Shown: piece after piece, positions 43,348 through 54,732 of the stretch
Numbering within the stretch: position 1 is the stretch's first letter
How the letters are laid out: each line of letters starts with the position of its first letter
From: Sphingobacteriales bacterium
GTDB taxonomy: Bacteria; Bacteroidota; Bacteroidia; Sphingobacteriales; Sphingobacteriaceae
Reading direction: 5' to 3'
Assembly: GCA_004293485.1 (NCBI GenBank)
Contig: RDYW01000045.1
Span: 1 to 64,000 of the forward strand
DNA length: 64,000 nucleotides
Position numbers and translations under genes: made by a program
The notes under the pieces: generated by a model
What the model was told of the DNA's origin: nothing
The model's database searches: none
What the model saw: the letters and a program-made list of their open reading frames with translations, nothing else

Positions 43348-43881
43348 TTACTCGCTTTTGTTAGAAAGGTCTTTTTGTTGTGCCTTTTTCCCAAGAACAA
43401 AAACAGTTACAAGCCCAAGTATTGTGGTTGTTCCGAAAATACCGGCAATTGCTTCGTGTCCGAACATTGCTAAAGTTGTTGCAAGTCCAAACCCAACTAG
43501 CCCAAGGATAAAACCGAAAATTTGACCAAGGCGACTTTGTTTGAGTTCTTCCTTTATAGCATGGTCTTCAAGTTGCATGCGATGATTTGATTGTTTTTCT
43601 GCCATAATAACAATCCGTTCTGCTCCGTCTTTTACAACTTCGTTATAGCCTTTTAAAATTTGTGGTGGTGGAATGGGCCCACTAAAAGATGATGCTTGCC
43701 TAATTGAAGTAATCCGAATAAATGCTTTTATAATTCGGTCTCTTTTAGCTTGAGGAATTTCAGGATCTTCAATTATGGTTTGAATATCCTCTGGAATTAT
43801 AGCTTCGTCAGAAGGGTCTTTATACTCCCTTTTGTCTTGTTTATTTTCCTCTGGATTTTGCGCTGTTAATTCGTCAGCCAT
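43348..43881 (-). CDS. DUF2335 membrane protein
   Basis: 177 residues. The acidic, disordered N-terminal third is followed by the DUF2335 core ..SGPIPPPQILKGYNEVVKDGAERIVIMAEKQSNHRMQLE.. and two C-terminal transmembrane helices (about 120-138 and 143-162). The function of this family is unknown; it is patchily distributed and often found on accessory DNA. Its ATG overlaps the stop of the 77-residue gene by one base, so the two are translated together. Confidence 0.8.
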   Translation of the reverse strand: MADELTAQNPEENKQDKREYKDPSDEAIIPEDIQTIIEDPEIPQAKRDRIIKAFIRITSIRQASSFSGPIPPPQILKGYNEVVKDGAERIVIMAEKQSNHRMQLEDHAIKEELKQSRLGQIFGFILGLVGFGLATTLAMFGHEAIAGIFGTTTILGLVTVFVLGKKAQQKDLSNKSE

Positions 43882-44114
43882 TATTTAATATTTGCAGGTT
43901 TTAAATTTTGAAGAATTGCATCAGATGCTTTTTCAATGTCGCCACCAACTACACCCCAATCAGAACTAATGGCCTTAGTATCCGCTTGTCTGTCACTTGA
44001 TGAATAGTTAAATGAAAAGTAATTACCTGCAATGTTCAAAACACTACCTGCACCTATAAGAAAAGAAGGAGTTGTAAATAAAAAGTCTGAACGATATGAT
44101 TTATTTTTTTTCAT
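43881..44114 (-). CDS. small hypothetical protein upstream of DUF2335 gene
   Basis: 77 residues, lysine-rich start, one moderately hydrophobic stretch (..TTPSFLIGAGSVLNIAGNYFSF..), and a C-terminal ..KASDAILQNLKPANIK helix. Unrecognised. It shares a one-base stop/start overlap with the DUF2335 gene and forms a two-gene accessory cassette with it. Confidence 0.6.
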   Translation of the reverse strand: MKKNKSYRSDFLFTTPSFLIGAGSVLNIAGNYFSFNYSSSDRQADTKAISSDWGVVGGDIEKASDAILQNLKPANIK

Positions 44115-44251
44115 TTTTGTTATTTTTAACTGGTCAAAGATAGTTAATTTTGTTGTTTGTTAACTAAACGATTTTGTTAGTTTTTTGGTTAGAAAGCTCA
44201 TTTCTTGCGGTCGATTCCATGTTTCCACTGTTGCACAAGCGTTGCCGCTAA

Positions 44252-45496
44252 CTAGTTAGCTTTTACAAGCTCGAAATTTTGATATTTTAACACCAAAACA
44301 TGGCCATTAAAATAGCCATAGCTACTGTTTTTTATAAAATTAAAGTGGTTATGCAGGCCTATGTAAGGGTATTTAACTAAATCTGTAAAATAATTTTTAC
44401 CTTGGTTTGCCATTAAAGTGGCTAAATAAAAGCCGGTATCAAACCCTTTAAACGAATACTCGGATGGCTCTAAACTATACTTATTGTGGTAATTTTTAAT
44501 AAAATTTATTACCGCTGTCTGTTTGTAATTTATTTGGTACGATGCTGTAATATAAGTATTTAGCTGTTGTAGCGTTTCTATATTTAAAAAAGTTGCTTTT
44601 TCCCAATTTGGGTGGCCAATTACGGTTATTTTAAACGTTGCCGATAATTTTACAAGTTCTTTAAAAACGGCTTCTAAAAAAGTTTCGTCGGTGGCGGGTA
44701 GCACAATTACGTTATTGCCTGTGGGGGTTAAATACAGGTTAATATTTTGGTAACCAATGGCTTTTATGCCTACTTCGGCGAAAGCCAAACCCTTTGCTAG
44801 GCTATCTATTCCTTTTTTAAAAGGGTTGGCATATTTATATTCATCAGCTTGTCCGCTTCTTATTAGCAATATTTTTTTAGGTTTTAGCGTGTTTTTTATA
44901 AATGCAGCGGCGGTGTAAGTGTGTTGGTTTAGCGTATTATTTATGGTAAGTAAATAGGGGTTATTAAAAGTGTTTGGATTTTGTGGTGCCAAAGGCGATA
45001 CCAACGGAATTTTTAACGTTTTACTTAGGTTTGAAAACGCTTTTATGGCATTAGGGAAAACAGGGCCAACAATTAAATCGGAGGTTTTTATTTCTTTTTT
45101 TAGGATTAAGGCGTTCGTTTTTACAACATCATCACCACTATCATATACCTGTAATTTAAAGTTTGCACCTTGTAAAATCGCTACCGAATCTAAGGCCATT
45201 TTAAAGCCTTGGTAATAATCTAAGGCTAAATTTGCTTTAGCCATTTGAGGTAACATTGCAGTTGCACTATTTATTTTATCTAAACCAAATGGCAAAACTA
45301 ACGATATAAGCATTTGTTGATTAGCTTTTTCGGTGTTTTTAATGGCTGTTTCTACATTTATTTCGGCAGGTTTTTCTACAGGTTTTACTACCACAGGCGG
45401 TGCAACTGGCGGTTTTACAGGCGTAATTATTTTGGGCGAGCAAGCACCTAATAAGGCTAAAAAAACTATGCCTAAAAATAAATTATTCCCACTCAA
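44252..45496 (-). CDS. lipoprotein with periplasmic-binding-protein-like fold
   Basis: About 415 residues from a TTG at 45496 that opens a lipoprotein signal (..[10 protein letters not shown]). A proline/valine linker (..[15 protein letters not shown]..) follows. The rest resembles type-1 periplasmic ligand-binding (Leu/Ile/Val-binding or LpoA-like) domains: ..SLVLPFGLD.., ..[14 protein letters not shown].., ..[36 protein letters not shown]... Bacteroidota often place such a domain after LysM repeats, but none are seen here. It may bind a cell-wall ligand. An ATG at 45568 would overlap guaA by 86 bases and is less likely. Start uncertain. Confidence 0.75.
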   Translation of the reverse strand: MSGNNLFLGIVFLALLGACSPKIITPVKPPVAPPVVVKPVEKPAEINVETAIKNTEKANQQMLISLVLPFGLDKINSATAMLPQMAKANLALDYYQGFKMALDSVAILQGANFKLQVYDSGDDVVKTNALILKKEIKTSDLIVGPVFPNAIKAFSNLSKTLKIPLVSPLAPQNPNTFNNPYLLTINNTLNQHTYTAAAFIKNTLKPKKILLIRSGQADEYKYANPFKKGIDSLAKGLAFAEVGIKAIGYQNINLYLTPTGNNVIVLPATDETFLEAVFKELVKLSATFKITVIGHPNWEKATFLNIETLQQLNTYITASYQINYKQTAVINFIKNYHNKYSLEPSEYSFKGFDTGFYLATLMANQGKNYFTDLVKYPYIGLHNHFNFIKNSSYGYFNGHVLVLKYQNFELVKAN

Positions 45497-47015
45497 TGGT
45501 TGCTGGCGGTTTCGAACTAATATCGTACACCACCCTGTTAATTCCTTTAACGTTGTTAATAATTTCATTTGATATTTTGGCTAATAAAGGGTAAGGTAGG
45601 TGGCTCCAGTCGGCAGTCATCCCATCTACAGATTCTACTGCCCGCAGGCAAATTACGTTTTCGTAGGTACGTTCGTCGCCCATTACGCCTACCGATTGTA
45701 CGGGTAAATAAATGGCTCCGGCTTGCCATACTTTATCGTACCAACCGCTTTTTTTAAGGTTATCAATGTAAATAAAATCGGCAGCTTGTAATATAGCTAC
45801 TTTTTGCGGGGTTACATCGCCCAAAATACGGATGGCTAAACCTGGCCCAGGAAAAGGATGGCGGTTTAAAATATTTTCGGGTAATTGTAGGGCTCGGCCT
45901 ACACGGCGTACTTCATCTTTAAACAAAGTTTTTAGCGGTTCTACCACTTTTAGCTTCATAAAATCGGGCAAACCGCCTACATTATGGTGCGATTTTATGG
46001 TGGCCGATGGACCACCGTTTACCGAAACCGATTCGATAACATCGGGATAAATGGTGCCTTGTGCCAACCATTTTACATCACTTATAAGGTGCGATTCTTC
46101 ATCAAAAACTTCAATAAAAACCCTACCAATGGCTTTACGTTTAAGTTCGGGGTCGGATAATCCTGCCAAAGCATCATAAAATTTTTGCTTGGCATTTACG
46201 CCTTTTACGTTTAAGCCCAAGTGCTGGTACGAGTTTAAAACCAACTCGAACTCATCCTTACGCAGCAAGCCATTATCTACAAAAACACAGTGTAAATTTT
46301 TGCCAATGGCTTTATGTAAAATTAGGGCTGCCACCGATGAATCTACCCCACCCGAAAGGCCTAAAACCACTTTATCGTTTCCTAATTGCAGTTTAAGTGC
46401 AGCAATGGTTTCGTCGGCAAAGGCATCGGGCGTAAAATCTTGCTTGCAATGGCAAATATTTACTAAAAAATTATATAGCAACTGTTTACCATCGTTACTG
46501 TGGGTAACTTCGGGGTGAAACTGTATGCCGTAAGTTTGGGTGTTTTTTATTTGATAGGCCGCTACTTCAACGGTATCGGTACTGCCAATAATTTCAAAAT
46601 CGGTGGGGATATATTTTATGGTATCGCCATGCGACATCCATACTTGCGAATCGGAAGCAATATCTCGCATCAGCGGATTTAAGCTGTTGGTATATTGTAA
46701 ATTGGCTCTGCCGTACTCTCTGGTTTGCGATGCCATTACGTTGCCACCCATTTTATGTGCCATATATTGCGCACCGTAGCACACGCCTAGCAAGGGTAGT
46801 TTACCGTGGAATTGTAAAAAATCTACCTCCGGTGCATCGGCTTGCCTTACCGATGATGGGCTTCCCGAAAGGATAATGCCCATTACATCGCTACCTATTG
46901 CTGGTATTTTATTAAATGGATGGATTTCGCAAAATACGTTTAACTCGCGTACCCTGCGGGCTATTAATTGTGTGTATTGAGAGCCAAAATCCAGAATAAT
47001 AATTTTTTGTTGCAT
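45483..47015 (-). CDS. guaA: GMP synthase (glutamine-hydrolysing)
   Basis: 510 residues from the ATG at 47015; the open frame runs 25 codons further upstream without family resemblance. The N-terminal class-I amidotransferase has C79 in GVCYGAQ with H167/E169. The ATP-pyrophosphatase domain carries the P-loop SGGVDSS (221-227). The C-terminal dimerisation domain ends ..[16 protein letters not shown], the family's invariant terminus. It makes GMP from XMP. A -7 box ends four bases before the ATG. Confidence 0.97.
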   Translation of the reverse strand: MQQKIIILDFGSQYTQLIARRVRELNVFCEIHPFNKIPAIGSDVMGIILSGSPSSVRQADAPEVDFLQFHGKLPLLGVCYGAQYMAHKMGGNVMASQTREYGRANLQYTNSLNPLMRDIASDSQVWMSHGDTIKYIPTDFEIIGSTDTVEVAAYQIKNTQTYGIQFHPEVTHSNDGKQLLYNFLVNICHCKQDFTPDAFADETIAALKLQLGNDKVVLGLSGGVDSSVAALILHKAIGKNLHCVFVDNGLLRKDEFELVLNSYQHLGLNVKGVNAKQKFYDALAGLSDPELKRKAIGRVFIEVFDEESHLISDVKWLAQGTIYPDVIESVSVNGGPSATIKSHHNVGGLPDFMKLKVVEPLKTLFKDEVRRVGRALQLPENILNRHPFPGPGLAIRILGDVTPQKVAILQAADFIYIDNLKKSGWYDKVWQAGAIYLPVQSVGVMGDERTYENVICLRAVESVDGMTADWSHLPYPLLAKISNEIINNVKGINRVVYDISSKPPATIEWE

Positions 47016-47019
47016 GGCG

Positions 47020-47027
47020 CAAAGGTA
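47020..47027 (-). promoter_or_regulatory. -7 box of guaA, suggesting a leaderless transcript
   Basis: Minus-strand TACCTTTG (TAnnTTTG) ends only four bases before the guaA ATG. The expected transcription start falls on or beside the start codon. Confidence 0.5.
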
Positions 47028-47255
47028 GTTTTTTTTTGTATGTTTTAAATCGGTGTTGGTAGGATTTTTGGGGCAATAGTTTAAACACAAGCTGTTTTTT
47101 TATAATTGGATTGGAAGTATTTGGCTTTATCGCCAAGTGTTAATTTTTATAATATCATATTCAAACAAAAAACCATTAAAAAAGTTACTTTTACAAAGTA
47201 TTAATACAAATAAATTATACGTCTTTTTTTTATATTTAAAATAAATAATTTACAC

Positions 47256-48455
47256 ATGTTGCACCGTATTGAAGAGGCTATTGAGGATATAAAAGCTGGT
47301 AAAATGGTAATAGTGGTAGATGATGAAGACCGAGAAAACGAAGGCGATTTTGTAACCGCAGCGGCCAATGCAACCCCCGAAGTAGTAAATTTTATGGCCA
47401 AATATGGCCGAGGTTTAATATGCGTTCCGCTTACAGCAGATAGGTGCAAAGCCTTAAAATTAGATTTAATGGTAGGCAAAAATACCGCTACCTTCGAAAC
47501 TAATTTTACCGTTTCGATAGATTTAATAGGCAATGGTTGCACCACCGGAATATCGGCAACCGACAGGTCTAAAACCATCATGGCTTTAATTAATGAAGCT
47601 ACAACAGCAGATGATTTGGGGCGCCCAGGCCATATTTTTCCGCTTATAGCCCATAACGGAGGCGTATTGCGCAGAGCTGGGCATACCGAAGCTGCAGTAG
47701 ATTTAGCGGTTTTAGCAGGGTTTGCACCAGCAGGGGTGATATGTGAAATTATGAACGAAGATGGCGAAATGGCCCGAATGCCCGATTTGCAATTGCTTGC
47801 CAAAGAGCTGGGTATGAAAATGATTTCGATACAAGATTTAATTACTTACCGCCTACAAACCGAAACTTTGGTTAAAAAAGAGGTTACCATAAATTTACCT
47901 ACACAATGGGGCGATTTTAAAATGGTGGCCTTTACCCAAATAAATACAGGCGAAAATCATTTGGCTTTAATAAAGGGCAGCTGGGCGCATGACGAACCAG
48001 TACTGGTACGCGTACATAGCTCGTGTATTACTGGCGATATTTTTGGGTCGTGTAAATGCGATTGTGGGCCACAGTTGCATAAATCAATGGAAATGATAGA
48101 AAAAGAAGGCAAAGGTGTAGTAATATATATGAATCAAGAAGGGCGTGGTATTGGATTAGTAAATAAACTAAAATCGTACAATTTACAAGACGAGGGTATG
48201 GATACTGTGGACGCTAACCTTGCCCTAGGCTTTAAAATAGACGAACGAGATTATGGCATTGGTGCCCAAATACTAAGAGCCGTTAATGTTAAAAAAATGC
48301 GGTTGATGAGCAATAATCCCACCAAAAGAGCAGGGTTAATAGGTTATGGTTTAGAAATAGTAGAAAACGTAGCCATAGAAGTACCCTCAAACACACACAA
48401 CGAAGCATATTTAAAAACCAAACGCGATAGAATGGGGCATACCATACTGGGTTAA
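47256..48455 (+). CDS. ribBA: bifunctional 3,4-DHBP synthase / GTP cyclohydrolase II
   Basis: 399 residues. The RibB half (1-~200) has [12 protein letters not shown] (21-32) and ..HTEAAVDL... The RibA half (~205-399) has ..[20 protein letters not shown].. with zinc cysteines C257, C266 and C268, and ..[14 protein letters not shown]... Together they supply both precursors for riboflavin. Length is usual for the fusion. The partner enzyme riboflavin synthase is 14 kb away at 62.2 kb. ATG start, queG follows after 28 bases. Confidence 0.96.
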   Translation: MLHRIEEAIEDIKAGKMVIVVDDEDRENEGDFVTAAANATPEVVNFMAKYGRGLICVPLTADRCKALKLDLMVGKNTATFETNFTVSIDLIGNGCTTGISATDRSKTIMALINEATTADDLGRPGHIFPLIAHNGGVLRRAGHTEAAVDLAVLAGFAPAGVICEIMNEDGEMARMPDLQLLAKELGMKMISIQDLITYRLQTETLVKKEVTINLPTQWGDFKMVAFTQINTGENHLALIKGSWAHDEPVLVRVHSSCITGDIFGSCKCDCGPQLHKSMEMIEKEGKGVVIYMNQEGRGIGLVNKLKSYNLQDEGMDTVDANLALGFKIDERDYGIGAQILRAVNVKKMRLMSNNPTKRAGLIGYGLEIVENVAIEVPSNTHNEAYLKTKRDRMGHTILG

Positions 48456-48483
48456 ACAGATTACCGTTGGCCAAAAAATAAAC

Positions 48484-49407
48484 ATGAACCTAGCACAACA
48501 TACCCAAATCATAAAAGCCGAAGCCAAGCGCCTAGGGTTTATGTTTTGTGGCATAGCCGAAGCTACTTTTTTAGAAAGTGAAGCCCCTAGGTTAGATAAT
48601 TGGTTGCGAAATAATTATAACGGCAAAATGAGTTATATGGAAAATTATTTCGATAAACGTTTAGATCCCAGACTTTTGGTAGATAATGCAAAATCTTTAA
48701 TTTCGGTAGCGCTAAATTATTATACCGAGCAAAAACCAACAGATGCCCAAGCGCCAAAAATATCGACGTATGCTTATGGTAAAGATTATCACCTTGTGAT
48801 AAAAGAAAAACTAGCCTTATTGCTACAATTTATTAACGAAAATATAAGCGAAGTAAATGGCCGAGCTTTTGTAGATTCGGCCCCAGTGTTAGATAAAGTA
48901 TGGGCACAAAAAGCTGGCTTAGGCTGGCAAGGAAAACACACCAACCTTATAAATAAAAAAGCAGGATCGTTTTTTTTTATTGGCGAACTTATTATCGATT
49001 TACCCCTTGCTTACGATACCCCTTTTGCAACCGACCATTGTGGCACCTGCACCAAATGTATAGATGCCTGCCCCACCGAAGCCATTATTGCCCCTTATGT
49101 AGTAGATGCCAATAAATGTATTTCATACCTTACCATCGAACTAAAAGATAACCTACCCCACAGTTTTAAAGGTAAAATGGATAATTGGATGTTTGGCTGC
49201 GATGTATGCCAAGATGTATGCCCATGGAATAGGTTTTCGGTGCCTCATAAAGTAGAAGAATTTATCCCCCACCCCGATTTATTACAGATGACCAAACACG
49301 ACTGGCAAGAAATTACAGATGATGTATTTAATAAATTTTTTAAAACTTCGGCATTAAAGCGAACAAAATTTAGCGGTTTAAAAAGAAATATCGATTTTTT
49401 GGATTAG
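48484..49407 (+). CDS. queG: epoxyqueuosine reductase
   Basis: 307 residues, the cobalamin-dependent final enzyme of queuosine tRNA modification. It has ..[28 protein letters not shown].. and two [4Fe-4S] motifs, ..[12 protein letters not shown].. and ..[11 protein letters not shown]... It is shorter than forms with a C-terminal HEAT domain, as is usual in Bacteroidota. ATG start matches the family. Confidence 0.94.
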   Translation: MNLAQHTQIIKAEAKRLGFMFCGIAEATFLESEAPRLDNWLRNNYNGKMSYMENYFDKRLDPRLLVDNAKSLISVALNYYTEQKPTDAQAPKISTYAYGKDYHLVIKEKLALLLQFINENISEVNGRAFVDSAPVLDKVWAQKAGLGWQGKHTNLINKKAGSFFFIGELIIDLPLAYDTPFATDHCGTCTKCIDACPTEAIIAPYVVDANKCISYLTIELKDNLPHSFKGKMDNWMFGCDVCQDVCPWNRFSVPHKVEEFIPHPDLLQMTKHDWQEITDDVFNKFFKTSALKRTKFSGLKRNIDFLD

Positions 49408-49486
49408 GTTTTAAGCCTACCATACACCTTATTTTACCTAAGAATAACTAGCTAGCAGTTTTTTTAAATAAACAAGCCCCAAAAAT

Positions 49487-49518
49487 AACAGCTGCATTTT
49501 TTAATAAATGCAGCTGTT
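49487..49518. terminator. stem-loop between convergent queG and the large T9SS gene
   Basis: AACAGCTGCATTT (49487-49499) pairs perfectly with AAATGCAGCTGTT (49506-49518) around a 6-base loop. The tails are A/T-rich but lack a pure T-run. Likely a bidirectional terminator. Confidence 0.65.
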
Positions 49519-49587
49519 GATTTAATTTTAAAAAGTAAGCAAACGCTTTACAGCAATAATCCAATTTTAAAACTGTTTTGCTTTTTT

Positions 49588-52500
49588 TTATTTTTTCACA
49601 AACTTTTTAATCGCGATTAAGTTTTTGGTTTTAAAACCTTCGATTTTTAGGGTATATATACCTGTTTGCAATTGCGCCACATTCATTTCTAAATTTTGGC
49701 TTTGGGTATAGGTTTGTTTTACCATTAATTTACCTAGGTTATCAAAAACTTTTACAATTACATCTTGCCTTAGCGTTGATGGTATATTAACCGTTAGTAA
49801 TGTTTCAACCGGGTTAGGGTATACCGAAATTAAAGCCGCATTTAACTCGCTTAAATCGTTATAGTTTATTGTTTCGTGGCCTACTGTTTCTTGGTTACCG
49901 TTATTATCTACTTGTACAAGTTTATAATAATTTAAGCCAAGTATGGGTTTATTATCAATAAACGAATAGTCTTGTTGTTTAACGCTATTACCTTTGCCTT
50001 TTATTTCGGTTAAAGGGCTAAACACTTTACCATCTATTGATTTTTGGATGATAAACATTTTATTGTTTGTTTCTGATAATGTTTTCCAACTTAATAAAGT
50101 ACCCGCATTTATTTTGGTGGCTTTAAACGAAAGCAAATTAATAGGTAACGAATTTATTTCTTTAAACTTTAGCACCAAGCGGTTAGCACCAAACGAGCTG
50201 GCTACATTTTTATCAATCGTAAAAGTATAGTTTTTGGTGCTTTCATTAATCTCGGTTTGGGTGTTTAGGTAATTATCTTGTAGGGTAATTATTCTATCAA
50301 TAGCTGGGCTAATATCTGTAAAGTTAAGGGTGCAGTTACCTGTTTCGGGGGCATTAACGGTAAGCGGTATTTGGTTTACAGTATTTATGGCAGGCATAAA
50401 ATTAATAGCCAAGGCATTGTTATTGCTATTTAAGGTATTTAATACGGTTGTATTGTTACCCATATAAGGCGCATCGGCATAGTCGAAATCGGCCATAAAG
50501 CCATCTTCAAACACAATAGCGGTTTCTTCTTTACCCGTGGTTGATACCAAGTTCATTCTAAACACTTTTCTTTCGGCCGTGGCACCAAAAGTACTTTTGG
50601 CACTAGCTAAAGTATTTTTTAAAGGTTTGGTAGTTAAAAGCCTAGCTGGTGCAGGTGGCGTGGTTGCTGCTACTTTATGGCTTTCCATAAAACTTACATT
50701 GGCTGTTCCGGTGGCAGTTTTTCTGATATAAAAACCTTGCCCAGGCTGTATATACCTTGCAGGTAAGGCACTTGCCGTACCGCCTAATGGATTGTAAGGT
50801 GTAGTATTATTTACCGTTACCCCGTTGCTATACGTTACCATTCCTTGCCTATCGGGTTTAATAATAGAAAGTAAATCATCTATTACTAAGCTATTGGAAG
50901 CTCTAAACAAATCAAAATCAATGGTAGATGGGTAGGGGTTGCCTATGGCATTAAAGCCATCGTAATTAGCATCGCCATTGTTTGTTTTTGTGGTAGAAAC
51001 ATTGATGGTACCTTTGTTAATTTCTCCTTTGTACGTCATAGTAACATTTTCGGGGGCGGTAAAAGGTGCATTAAACTTATTTGTAGGGCTAGTTCTGTTT
51101 CCTCTAAAAAAGAGGAAATAATTTTGCCCAGGGGCAATTTTACGGGCAAATAATATATCGGGTACATTATTAAACTGGCTTACAGCAGTAGTTACTGGTT
51201 CGTTATAGGTAACAAGGTTGGGCGCATTAGGGCCTGGGCCTGTACCTACATCAAAGCCATTGGCAGCACCACCTGGGCCTGTTATTAGCATACGGTTTTT
51301 TAATTGTTGAAAAACGGTACTATCGGTTGTACTATTACTGGCATCGTTTACAGGCGAACTTATCATACGTGTACCACGGGCATTGGCGGCTGCACCCCCA
51401 GTAAAAAACGATTGTACATTTACCAGTCCGCTTACATTGGCGCTGGTTGCTAATGCTGCAATACTAGAAGTACTGCCAGCGGTAGATAATAGCGTAAGAT
51501 TTCCTGTACCTGATGCTAAAATAGAATTTGTACCCGATAAATTAACCACGCCGTTTATAAGCATAGGGTTGCTTAGGGTTACGGTAGCATTACGGCTTTG
51601 CGTATAGTTTAATAGGCTGCGTGTGGCTGCACTGCTTTGGTTCGAACCTGTAATTTGTGTGCTAGAAGTTAAAGTGCCGTTTAGGGTTAAGGTATTATTA
51701 GCTCCAATTACCAAAGTACTACCCGAATTTGTGGTAAGGCTGTTTTCAATCGTTAAATTAGACGCTAAATTAACAGCCCCTGTACCGCTTAAAGTTAAAT
51801 TGGTAATACCTGCCGCACCCGATGGTTCTTGTAAAAAAGTCCACATAGGGGTGTCAGCATTAGGTAGAGTAAGTGACGATGAGTTATTTAAAATTATAGA
51901 TGATGTTGCTGAAGTACGCAACCACGCTTGGTTGGTACCCGAGCCTACAATATTGCCTCCAAGAGTAAGGCTAGTACCAGCATTTACATACAAAGTGCCT
52001 AGTGTAAGCGTAAGTGTGTTTGGCACAGCAAAATTATTGTTTAAAAAAACATGCCCCCAACCATTTTTTGTAAAATTAGAAATAGTGTTGCTTGTAAATA
52101 CATTGGCGTTTACAGTTAAATCAACAGCGGCTGGGTTGGTAAATAGCACTGTACCTGTACTTGCATTAAAAGCACCACTGGTACGGGTAATGCTATTGCC
52201 CGAATAAGTAAGTGTATTGGTACCAAGGTTTAAAGTACCTGCTGTTAGGGTTAGGTTGCCTGCAATATTAATATTAGAAGCTAAATTACCCGTAGTTTGC
52301 GATGGGTTGTTCCAAGTAAAGTTTTGAAAATTTTGCCCATTAATACCCGCTGGTACCAATAAATTGGTAGTGTAACCAGCTACATTACAGGTAGAACCTG
52401 CAAGCCAAGTGGCTGTGGGTATAGTGCCAGCCGTGGTAGTAAAAGCATGGTTATATTGGCCACCACTATTAAAGTTTATACTACCTGAAGTATTGTTAAT

Positions 52501-54732
52501 GGTACCTGAGTTTTGTAAAATACCTGTTACATTTACATCGGTACCTGTACCGTTATTTACTGTAAACGTTTGGCCGCTGTTAACATTTAATTGCCCTCCG
52601 CCGTTTATAGTTAGTTGGTCGGCAGTTACGGCCGAACTTACTGATACGGTATGTGGAGATTGTATGGTAATGGTACCTGATGCGCTTGAGGGGCTAAGGG
52701 TAGCATCTTGCCAATACATACCATCTGATGAGCTTTCCCATAGAGTGTTTGTGGCCCAAGTGCCAGATGCTGCACTTCGGAAATTATCACTTGTAGCTGA
52801 ATTTTGAAATTCGTTAGCTCCTAAATCGTAATTAGGTAATGCTGATAAGCTGTTGCCATAATAATCGTTTGTACCTATAGTTAAACTATAAGGTGAAGCA
52901 TTTAGTTTTAATGCTTTATCGATAGCAAAAGCACCCGACCTAAGCCTGTAAGGGGCTAATGATTTTAATTGAATACCTAAAGGTAAAACTTTTGGCGTTA
53001 TAGATGTAAAGCCATTGATTGCAGGGCTAAAAGTAACGGCTGATCCATTTGATATTGAACCAGCTAAAGTGTTGCCTCCATTTGGTAATTTAAGGTTAGG
53101 GTCGCTGGTAAAACCGTAGTCGACTGTTGGGCTAGTAGTTTGCTCTTGTGTTTGGTCGGTACGCCATGATGCTAGCGATGTAAAAAGCGTAGAAGCACTC
53201 ATTTGCCATTTGGGGTTACTGGCTTTGTAATACAAATTATTTAAAAATTGTACGTTAGCAGGTGCAACATTAAGATTTGCGCCAGTATAGTTTGTTGCTT
53301 TCATAAAAAGCATGTTGGAGGCATCAATATTTACATCGGGGTCGGTATCTGTATCTGTTAAGTAAAAAATGTTATTGTAAAATTTTACACCTGTCATATT
53401 TCCTAAATTAGTAGGGTTTGTTACGTGATCAGCGTATAATTTTACACCGCAAGGTAAAACTTTTCGTACGGGGTTAAAAATTAATATATCACTTAAAACT
53501 GTATTTTCGGCGTTTAAATATATAGTGTTGTTGTATATATAATCGTTTCTAATATTATCGTTTGTATTATTGTGGGCCCATAAAGTGATAGCACCAAAAC
53601 CATTTTTACGACCATCGTTTTGGCTAATGTTATATCTTATTGTATTGTTTTGATGTATGTTTCCAGTATTTTCGTATTGAAATAACCCATACCCGCCACC
53701 TTCGTTATCGTGGGCGTAATTGTATTGTATTACACAGTTTTCGCAACCACCATCAATACCAAAACCATTTCCGTCGTTATTACGCCCGGCCAAATTAGAA
53801 AACGCTTCACAATATTCTATTGTTCCGTTAATAACATGGTAAAACCATATAGCAGCAGGGCCAGCACCAGTAAAGTTACTGTTTGTTCCATTATTGTTTG
53901 CTATGCAGTTACTAATGGTAACATTAGTAGCAGAAGAAACTAAAATACCGTTGCCAGTAGCCCTATCGGTTATTGTAGATAAGCCAGCGTTATTTGAAGT
54001 TCTGCAATTGGTAATTAAAATATTAGTATTTGCAGCTCTGTCGGTTAAAAATGCACCCCAAGCTCCAATAAAAATACCTGCCGTACCACAATTGTTTACA
54101 GTAGTATTTTGGATGGTAATATTAGTAAAACCTCGAGCCGTACTGGCCGTAGCGCATTGGGTAAAAATTTTAATACCGTTGTCGCCATAACCTTCAAGGC
54201 TACAATTATCTATAAATACGTAGTCGCTGTAAGTATTGGTACCTACTTTGTCAAAAACAATTCCATTGTTTGTGTTAGTTCCTCCGTACATTCTATCACC
54301 GTATAAATTAATATTTTCTATTTTAATACTACCTGTAAGACTTCTTATACCAGCGGTATTAATTCCTGAAACTATGGTGGCTCTTGTATTTGTACCATAC
54401 TTACCAATAACAATGGGGTTAGCTGCTGTACCTACATCGTTAAGGTCAAAAAATAAACGACCAAGGTGTACAGAACCATCAGCAAAAAGTAATATTTTAT
54501 CGCCAGGCTGATAGTTTATACTAGTACTACTTGCTTTTAATAAAGTTTTCCAAGCGGTGGCAGTAGTAGTGCCATTATTGCTATCGTTACCTGTATCGGG
54601 GTTTATGTAATAGGTTACATTTTGTGCAAAAATAGATGTATTAAATAGTATCAAAAAAACAATTATAATGCATTTGTAAATTTTTTTTGTAAAGTGGGTT
54701 TTTGTAATTTTTGAGGGGTAAGTTTTTATCAT
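49588..54732 (-). CDS. very large secreted parallel-beta-helix protein with T9SS type A sorting domain
   Basis: 1714 residues from ATG 54732 (an extra 19 upstream codons lack support). A signal peptide ends near ..NTSIFAQNVTYYINPDTGNDSNNG... Residues ~40-650 look like a right-handed parallel beta-helix of the pectate-lyase/polysaccharide-lyase-like kind (..ITIQNTTVNNCGTAGIFIG..). Residues ~670-1100 are repetitive Asn/Thr/Gly-rich strands, and ~1100-1560 an adhesin-like part. The last ~80 residues are a type IX secretion type A sorting domain (..ISVYPNPVETLLTVNIP.., ..GIYTLKIEG.. and KKFVKK). Predicted to be exported by T9SS and anchored or released; glycan target unknown. Confidence 0.92.
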   Translation of the reverse strand: MIKTYPSKITKTHFTKKIYKCIIIVFLILFNTSIFAQNVTYYINPDTGNDSNNGTTTATAWKTLLKASSTSINYQPGDKILLFADGSVHLGRLFFDLNDVGTAANPIVIGKYGTNTRATIVSGINTAGIRSLTGSIKIENINLYGDRMYGGTNTNNGIVFDKVGTNTYSDYVFIDNCSLEGYGDNGIKIFTQCATASTARGFTNITIQNTTVNNCGTAGIFIGAWGAFLTDRAANTNILITNCRTSNNAGLSTITDRATGNGILVSSATNVTISNCIANNNGTNSNFTGAGPAAIWFYHVINGTIEYCEAFSNLAGRNNDGNGFGIDGGCENCVIQYNYAHDNEGGGYGLFQYENTGNIHQNNTIRYNISQNDGRKNGFGAITLWAHNNTNDNIRNDYIYNNTIYLNAENTVLSDILIFNPVRKVLPCGVKLYADHVTNPTNLGNMTGVKFYNNIFYLTDTDTDPDVNIDASNMLFMKATNYTGANLNVAPANVQFLNNLYYKASNPKWQMSASTLFTSLASWRTDQTQEQTTSPTVDYGFTSDPNLKLPNGGNTLAGSISNGSAVTFSPAINGFTSITPKVLPLGIQLKSLAPYRLRSGAFAIDKALKLNASPYSLTIGTNDYYGNSLSALPNYDLGANEFQNSATSDNFRSAASGTWATNTLWESSSDGMYWQDATLSPSSASGTITIQSPHTVSVSSAVTADQLTINGGGQLNVNSGQTFTVNNGTGTDVNVTGILQNSGTINNTSGSINFNSGGQYNHAFTTTAGTIPTATWLAGSTCNVAGYTTNLLVPAGINGQNFQNFTWNNPSQTTGNLASNINIAGNLTLTAGTLNLGTNTLTYSGNSITRTSGAFNASTGTVLFTNPAAVDLTVNANVFTSNTISNFTKNGWGHVFLNNNFAVPNTLTLTLGTLYVNAGTSLTLGGNIVGSGTNQAWLRTSATSSIILNNSSSLTLPNADTPMWTFLQEPSGAAGITNLTLSGTGAVNLASNLTIENSLTTNSGSTLVIGANNTLTLNGTLTSSTQITGSNQSSAATRSLLNYTQSRNATVTLSNPMLINGVVNLSGTNSILASGTGNLTLLSTAGSTSSIAALATSANVSGLVNVQSFFTGGAAANARGTRMISSPVNDASNSTTDSTVFQQLKNRMLITGPGGAANGFDVGTGPGPNAPNLVTYNEPVTTAVSQFNNVPDILFARKIAPGQNYFLFFRGNRTSPTNKFNAPFTAPENVTMTYKGEINKGTINVSTTKTNNGDANYDGFNAIGNPYPSTIDFDLFRASNSLVIDDLLSIIKPDRQGMVTYSNGVTVNNTTPYNPLGGTASALPARYIQPGQGFYIRKTATGTANVSFMESHKVAATTPPAPARLLTTKPLKNTLASAKSTFGATAERKVFRMNLVSTTGKEETAIVFEDGFMADFDYADAPYMGNNTTVLNTLNSNNNALAINFMPAINTVNQIPLTVNAPETGNCTLNFTDISPAIDRIITLQDNYLNTQTEINESTKNYTFTIDKNVASSFGANRLVLKFKEINSLPINLLSFKATKINAGTLLSWKTLSETNNKMFIIQKSIDGKVFSPLTEIKGKGNSVKQQDYSFIDNKPILGLNYYKLVQVDNNGNQETVGHETINYNDLSELNAALISVYPNPVETLLTVNIPSTLRQDVIVKVFDNLGKLMVKQTYTQSQNLEMNVAQLQTGIYTLKIEGFKTKNLIAIKKFVKK

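Noticed and set aside
44198-44262. Integron attC-like sequence (GTTAGC/CTAAC words) beside the DUF2335 cassette
   Set aside because: Core words are present but no consistent attC fold or second copy, and no integrase in the window.
45497-45568. Longer start for the periplasmic-binding-like lipoprotein
   Set aside because: It would overlap the conserved guaA C-terminus by 86 bases and would not improve the lipoprotein signal.
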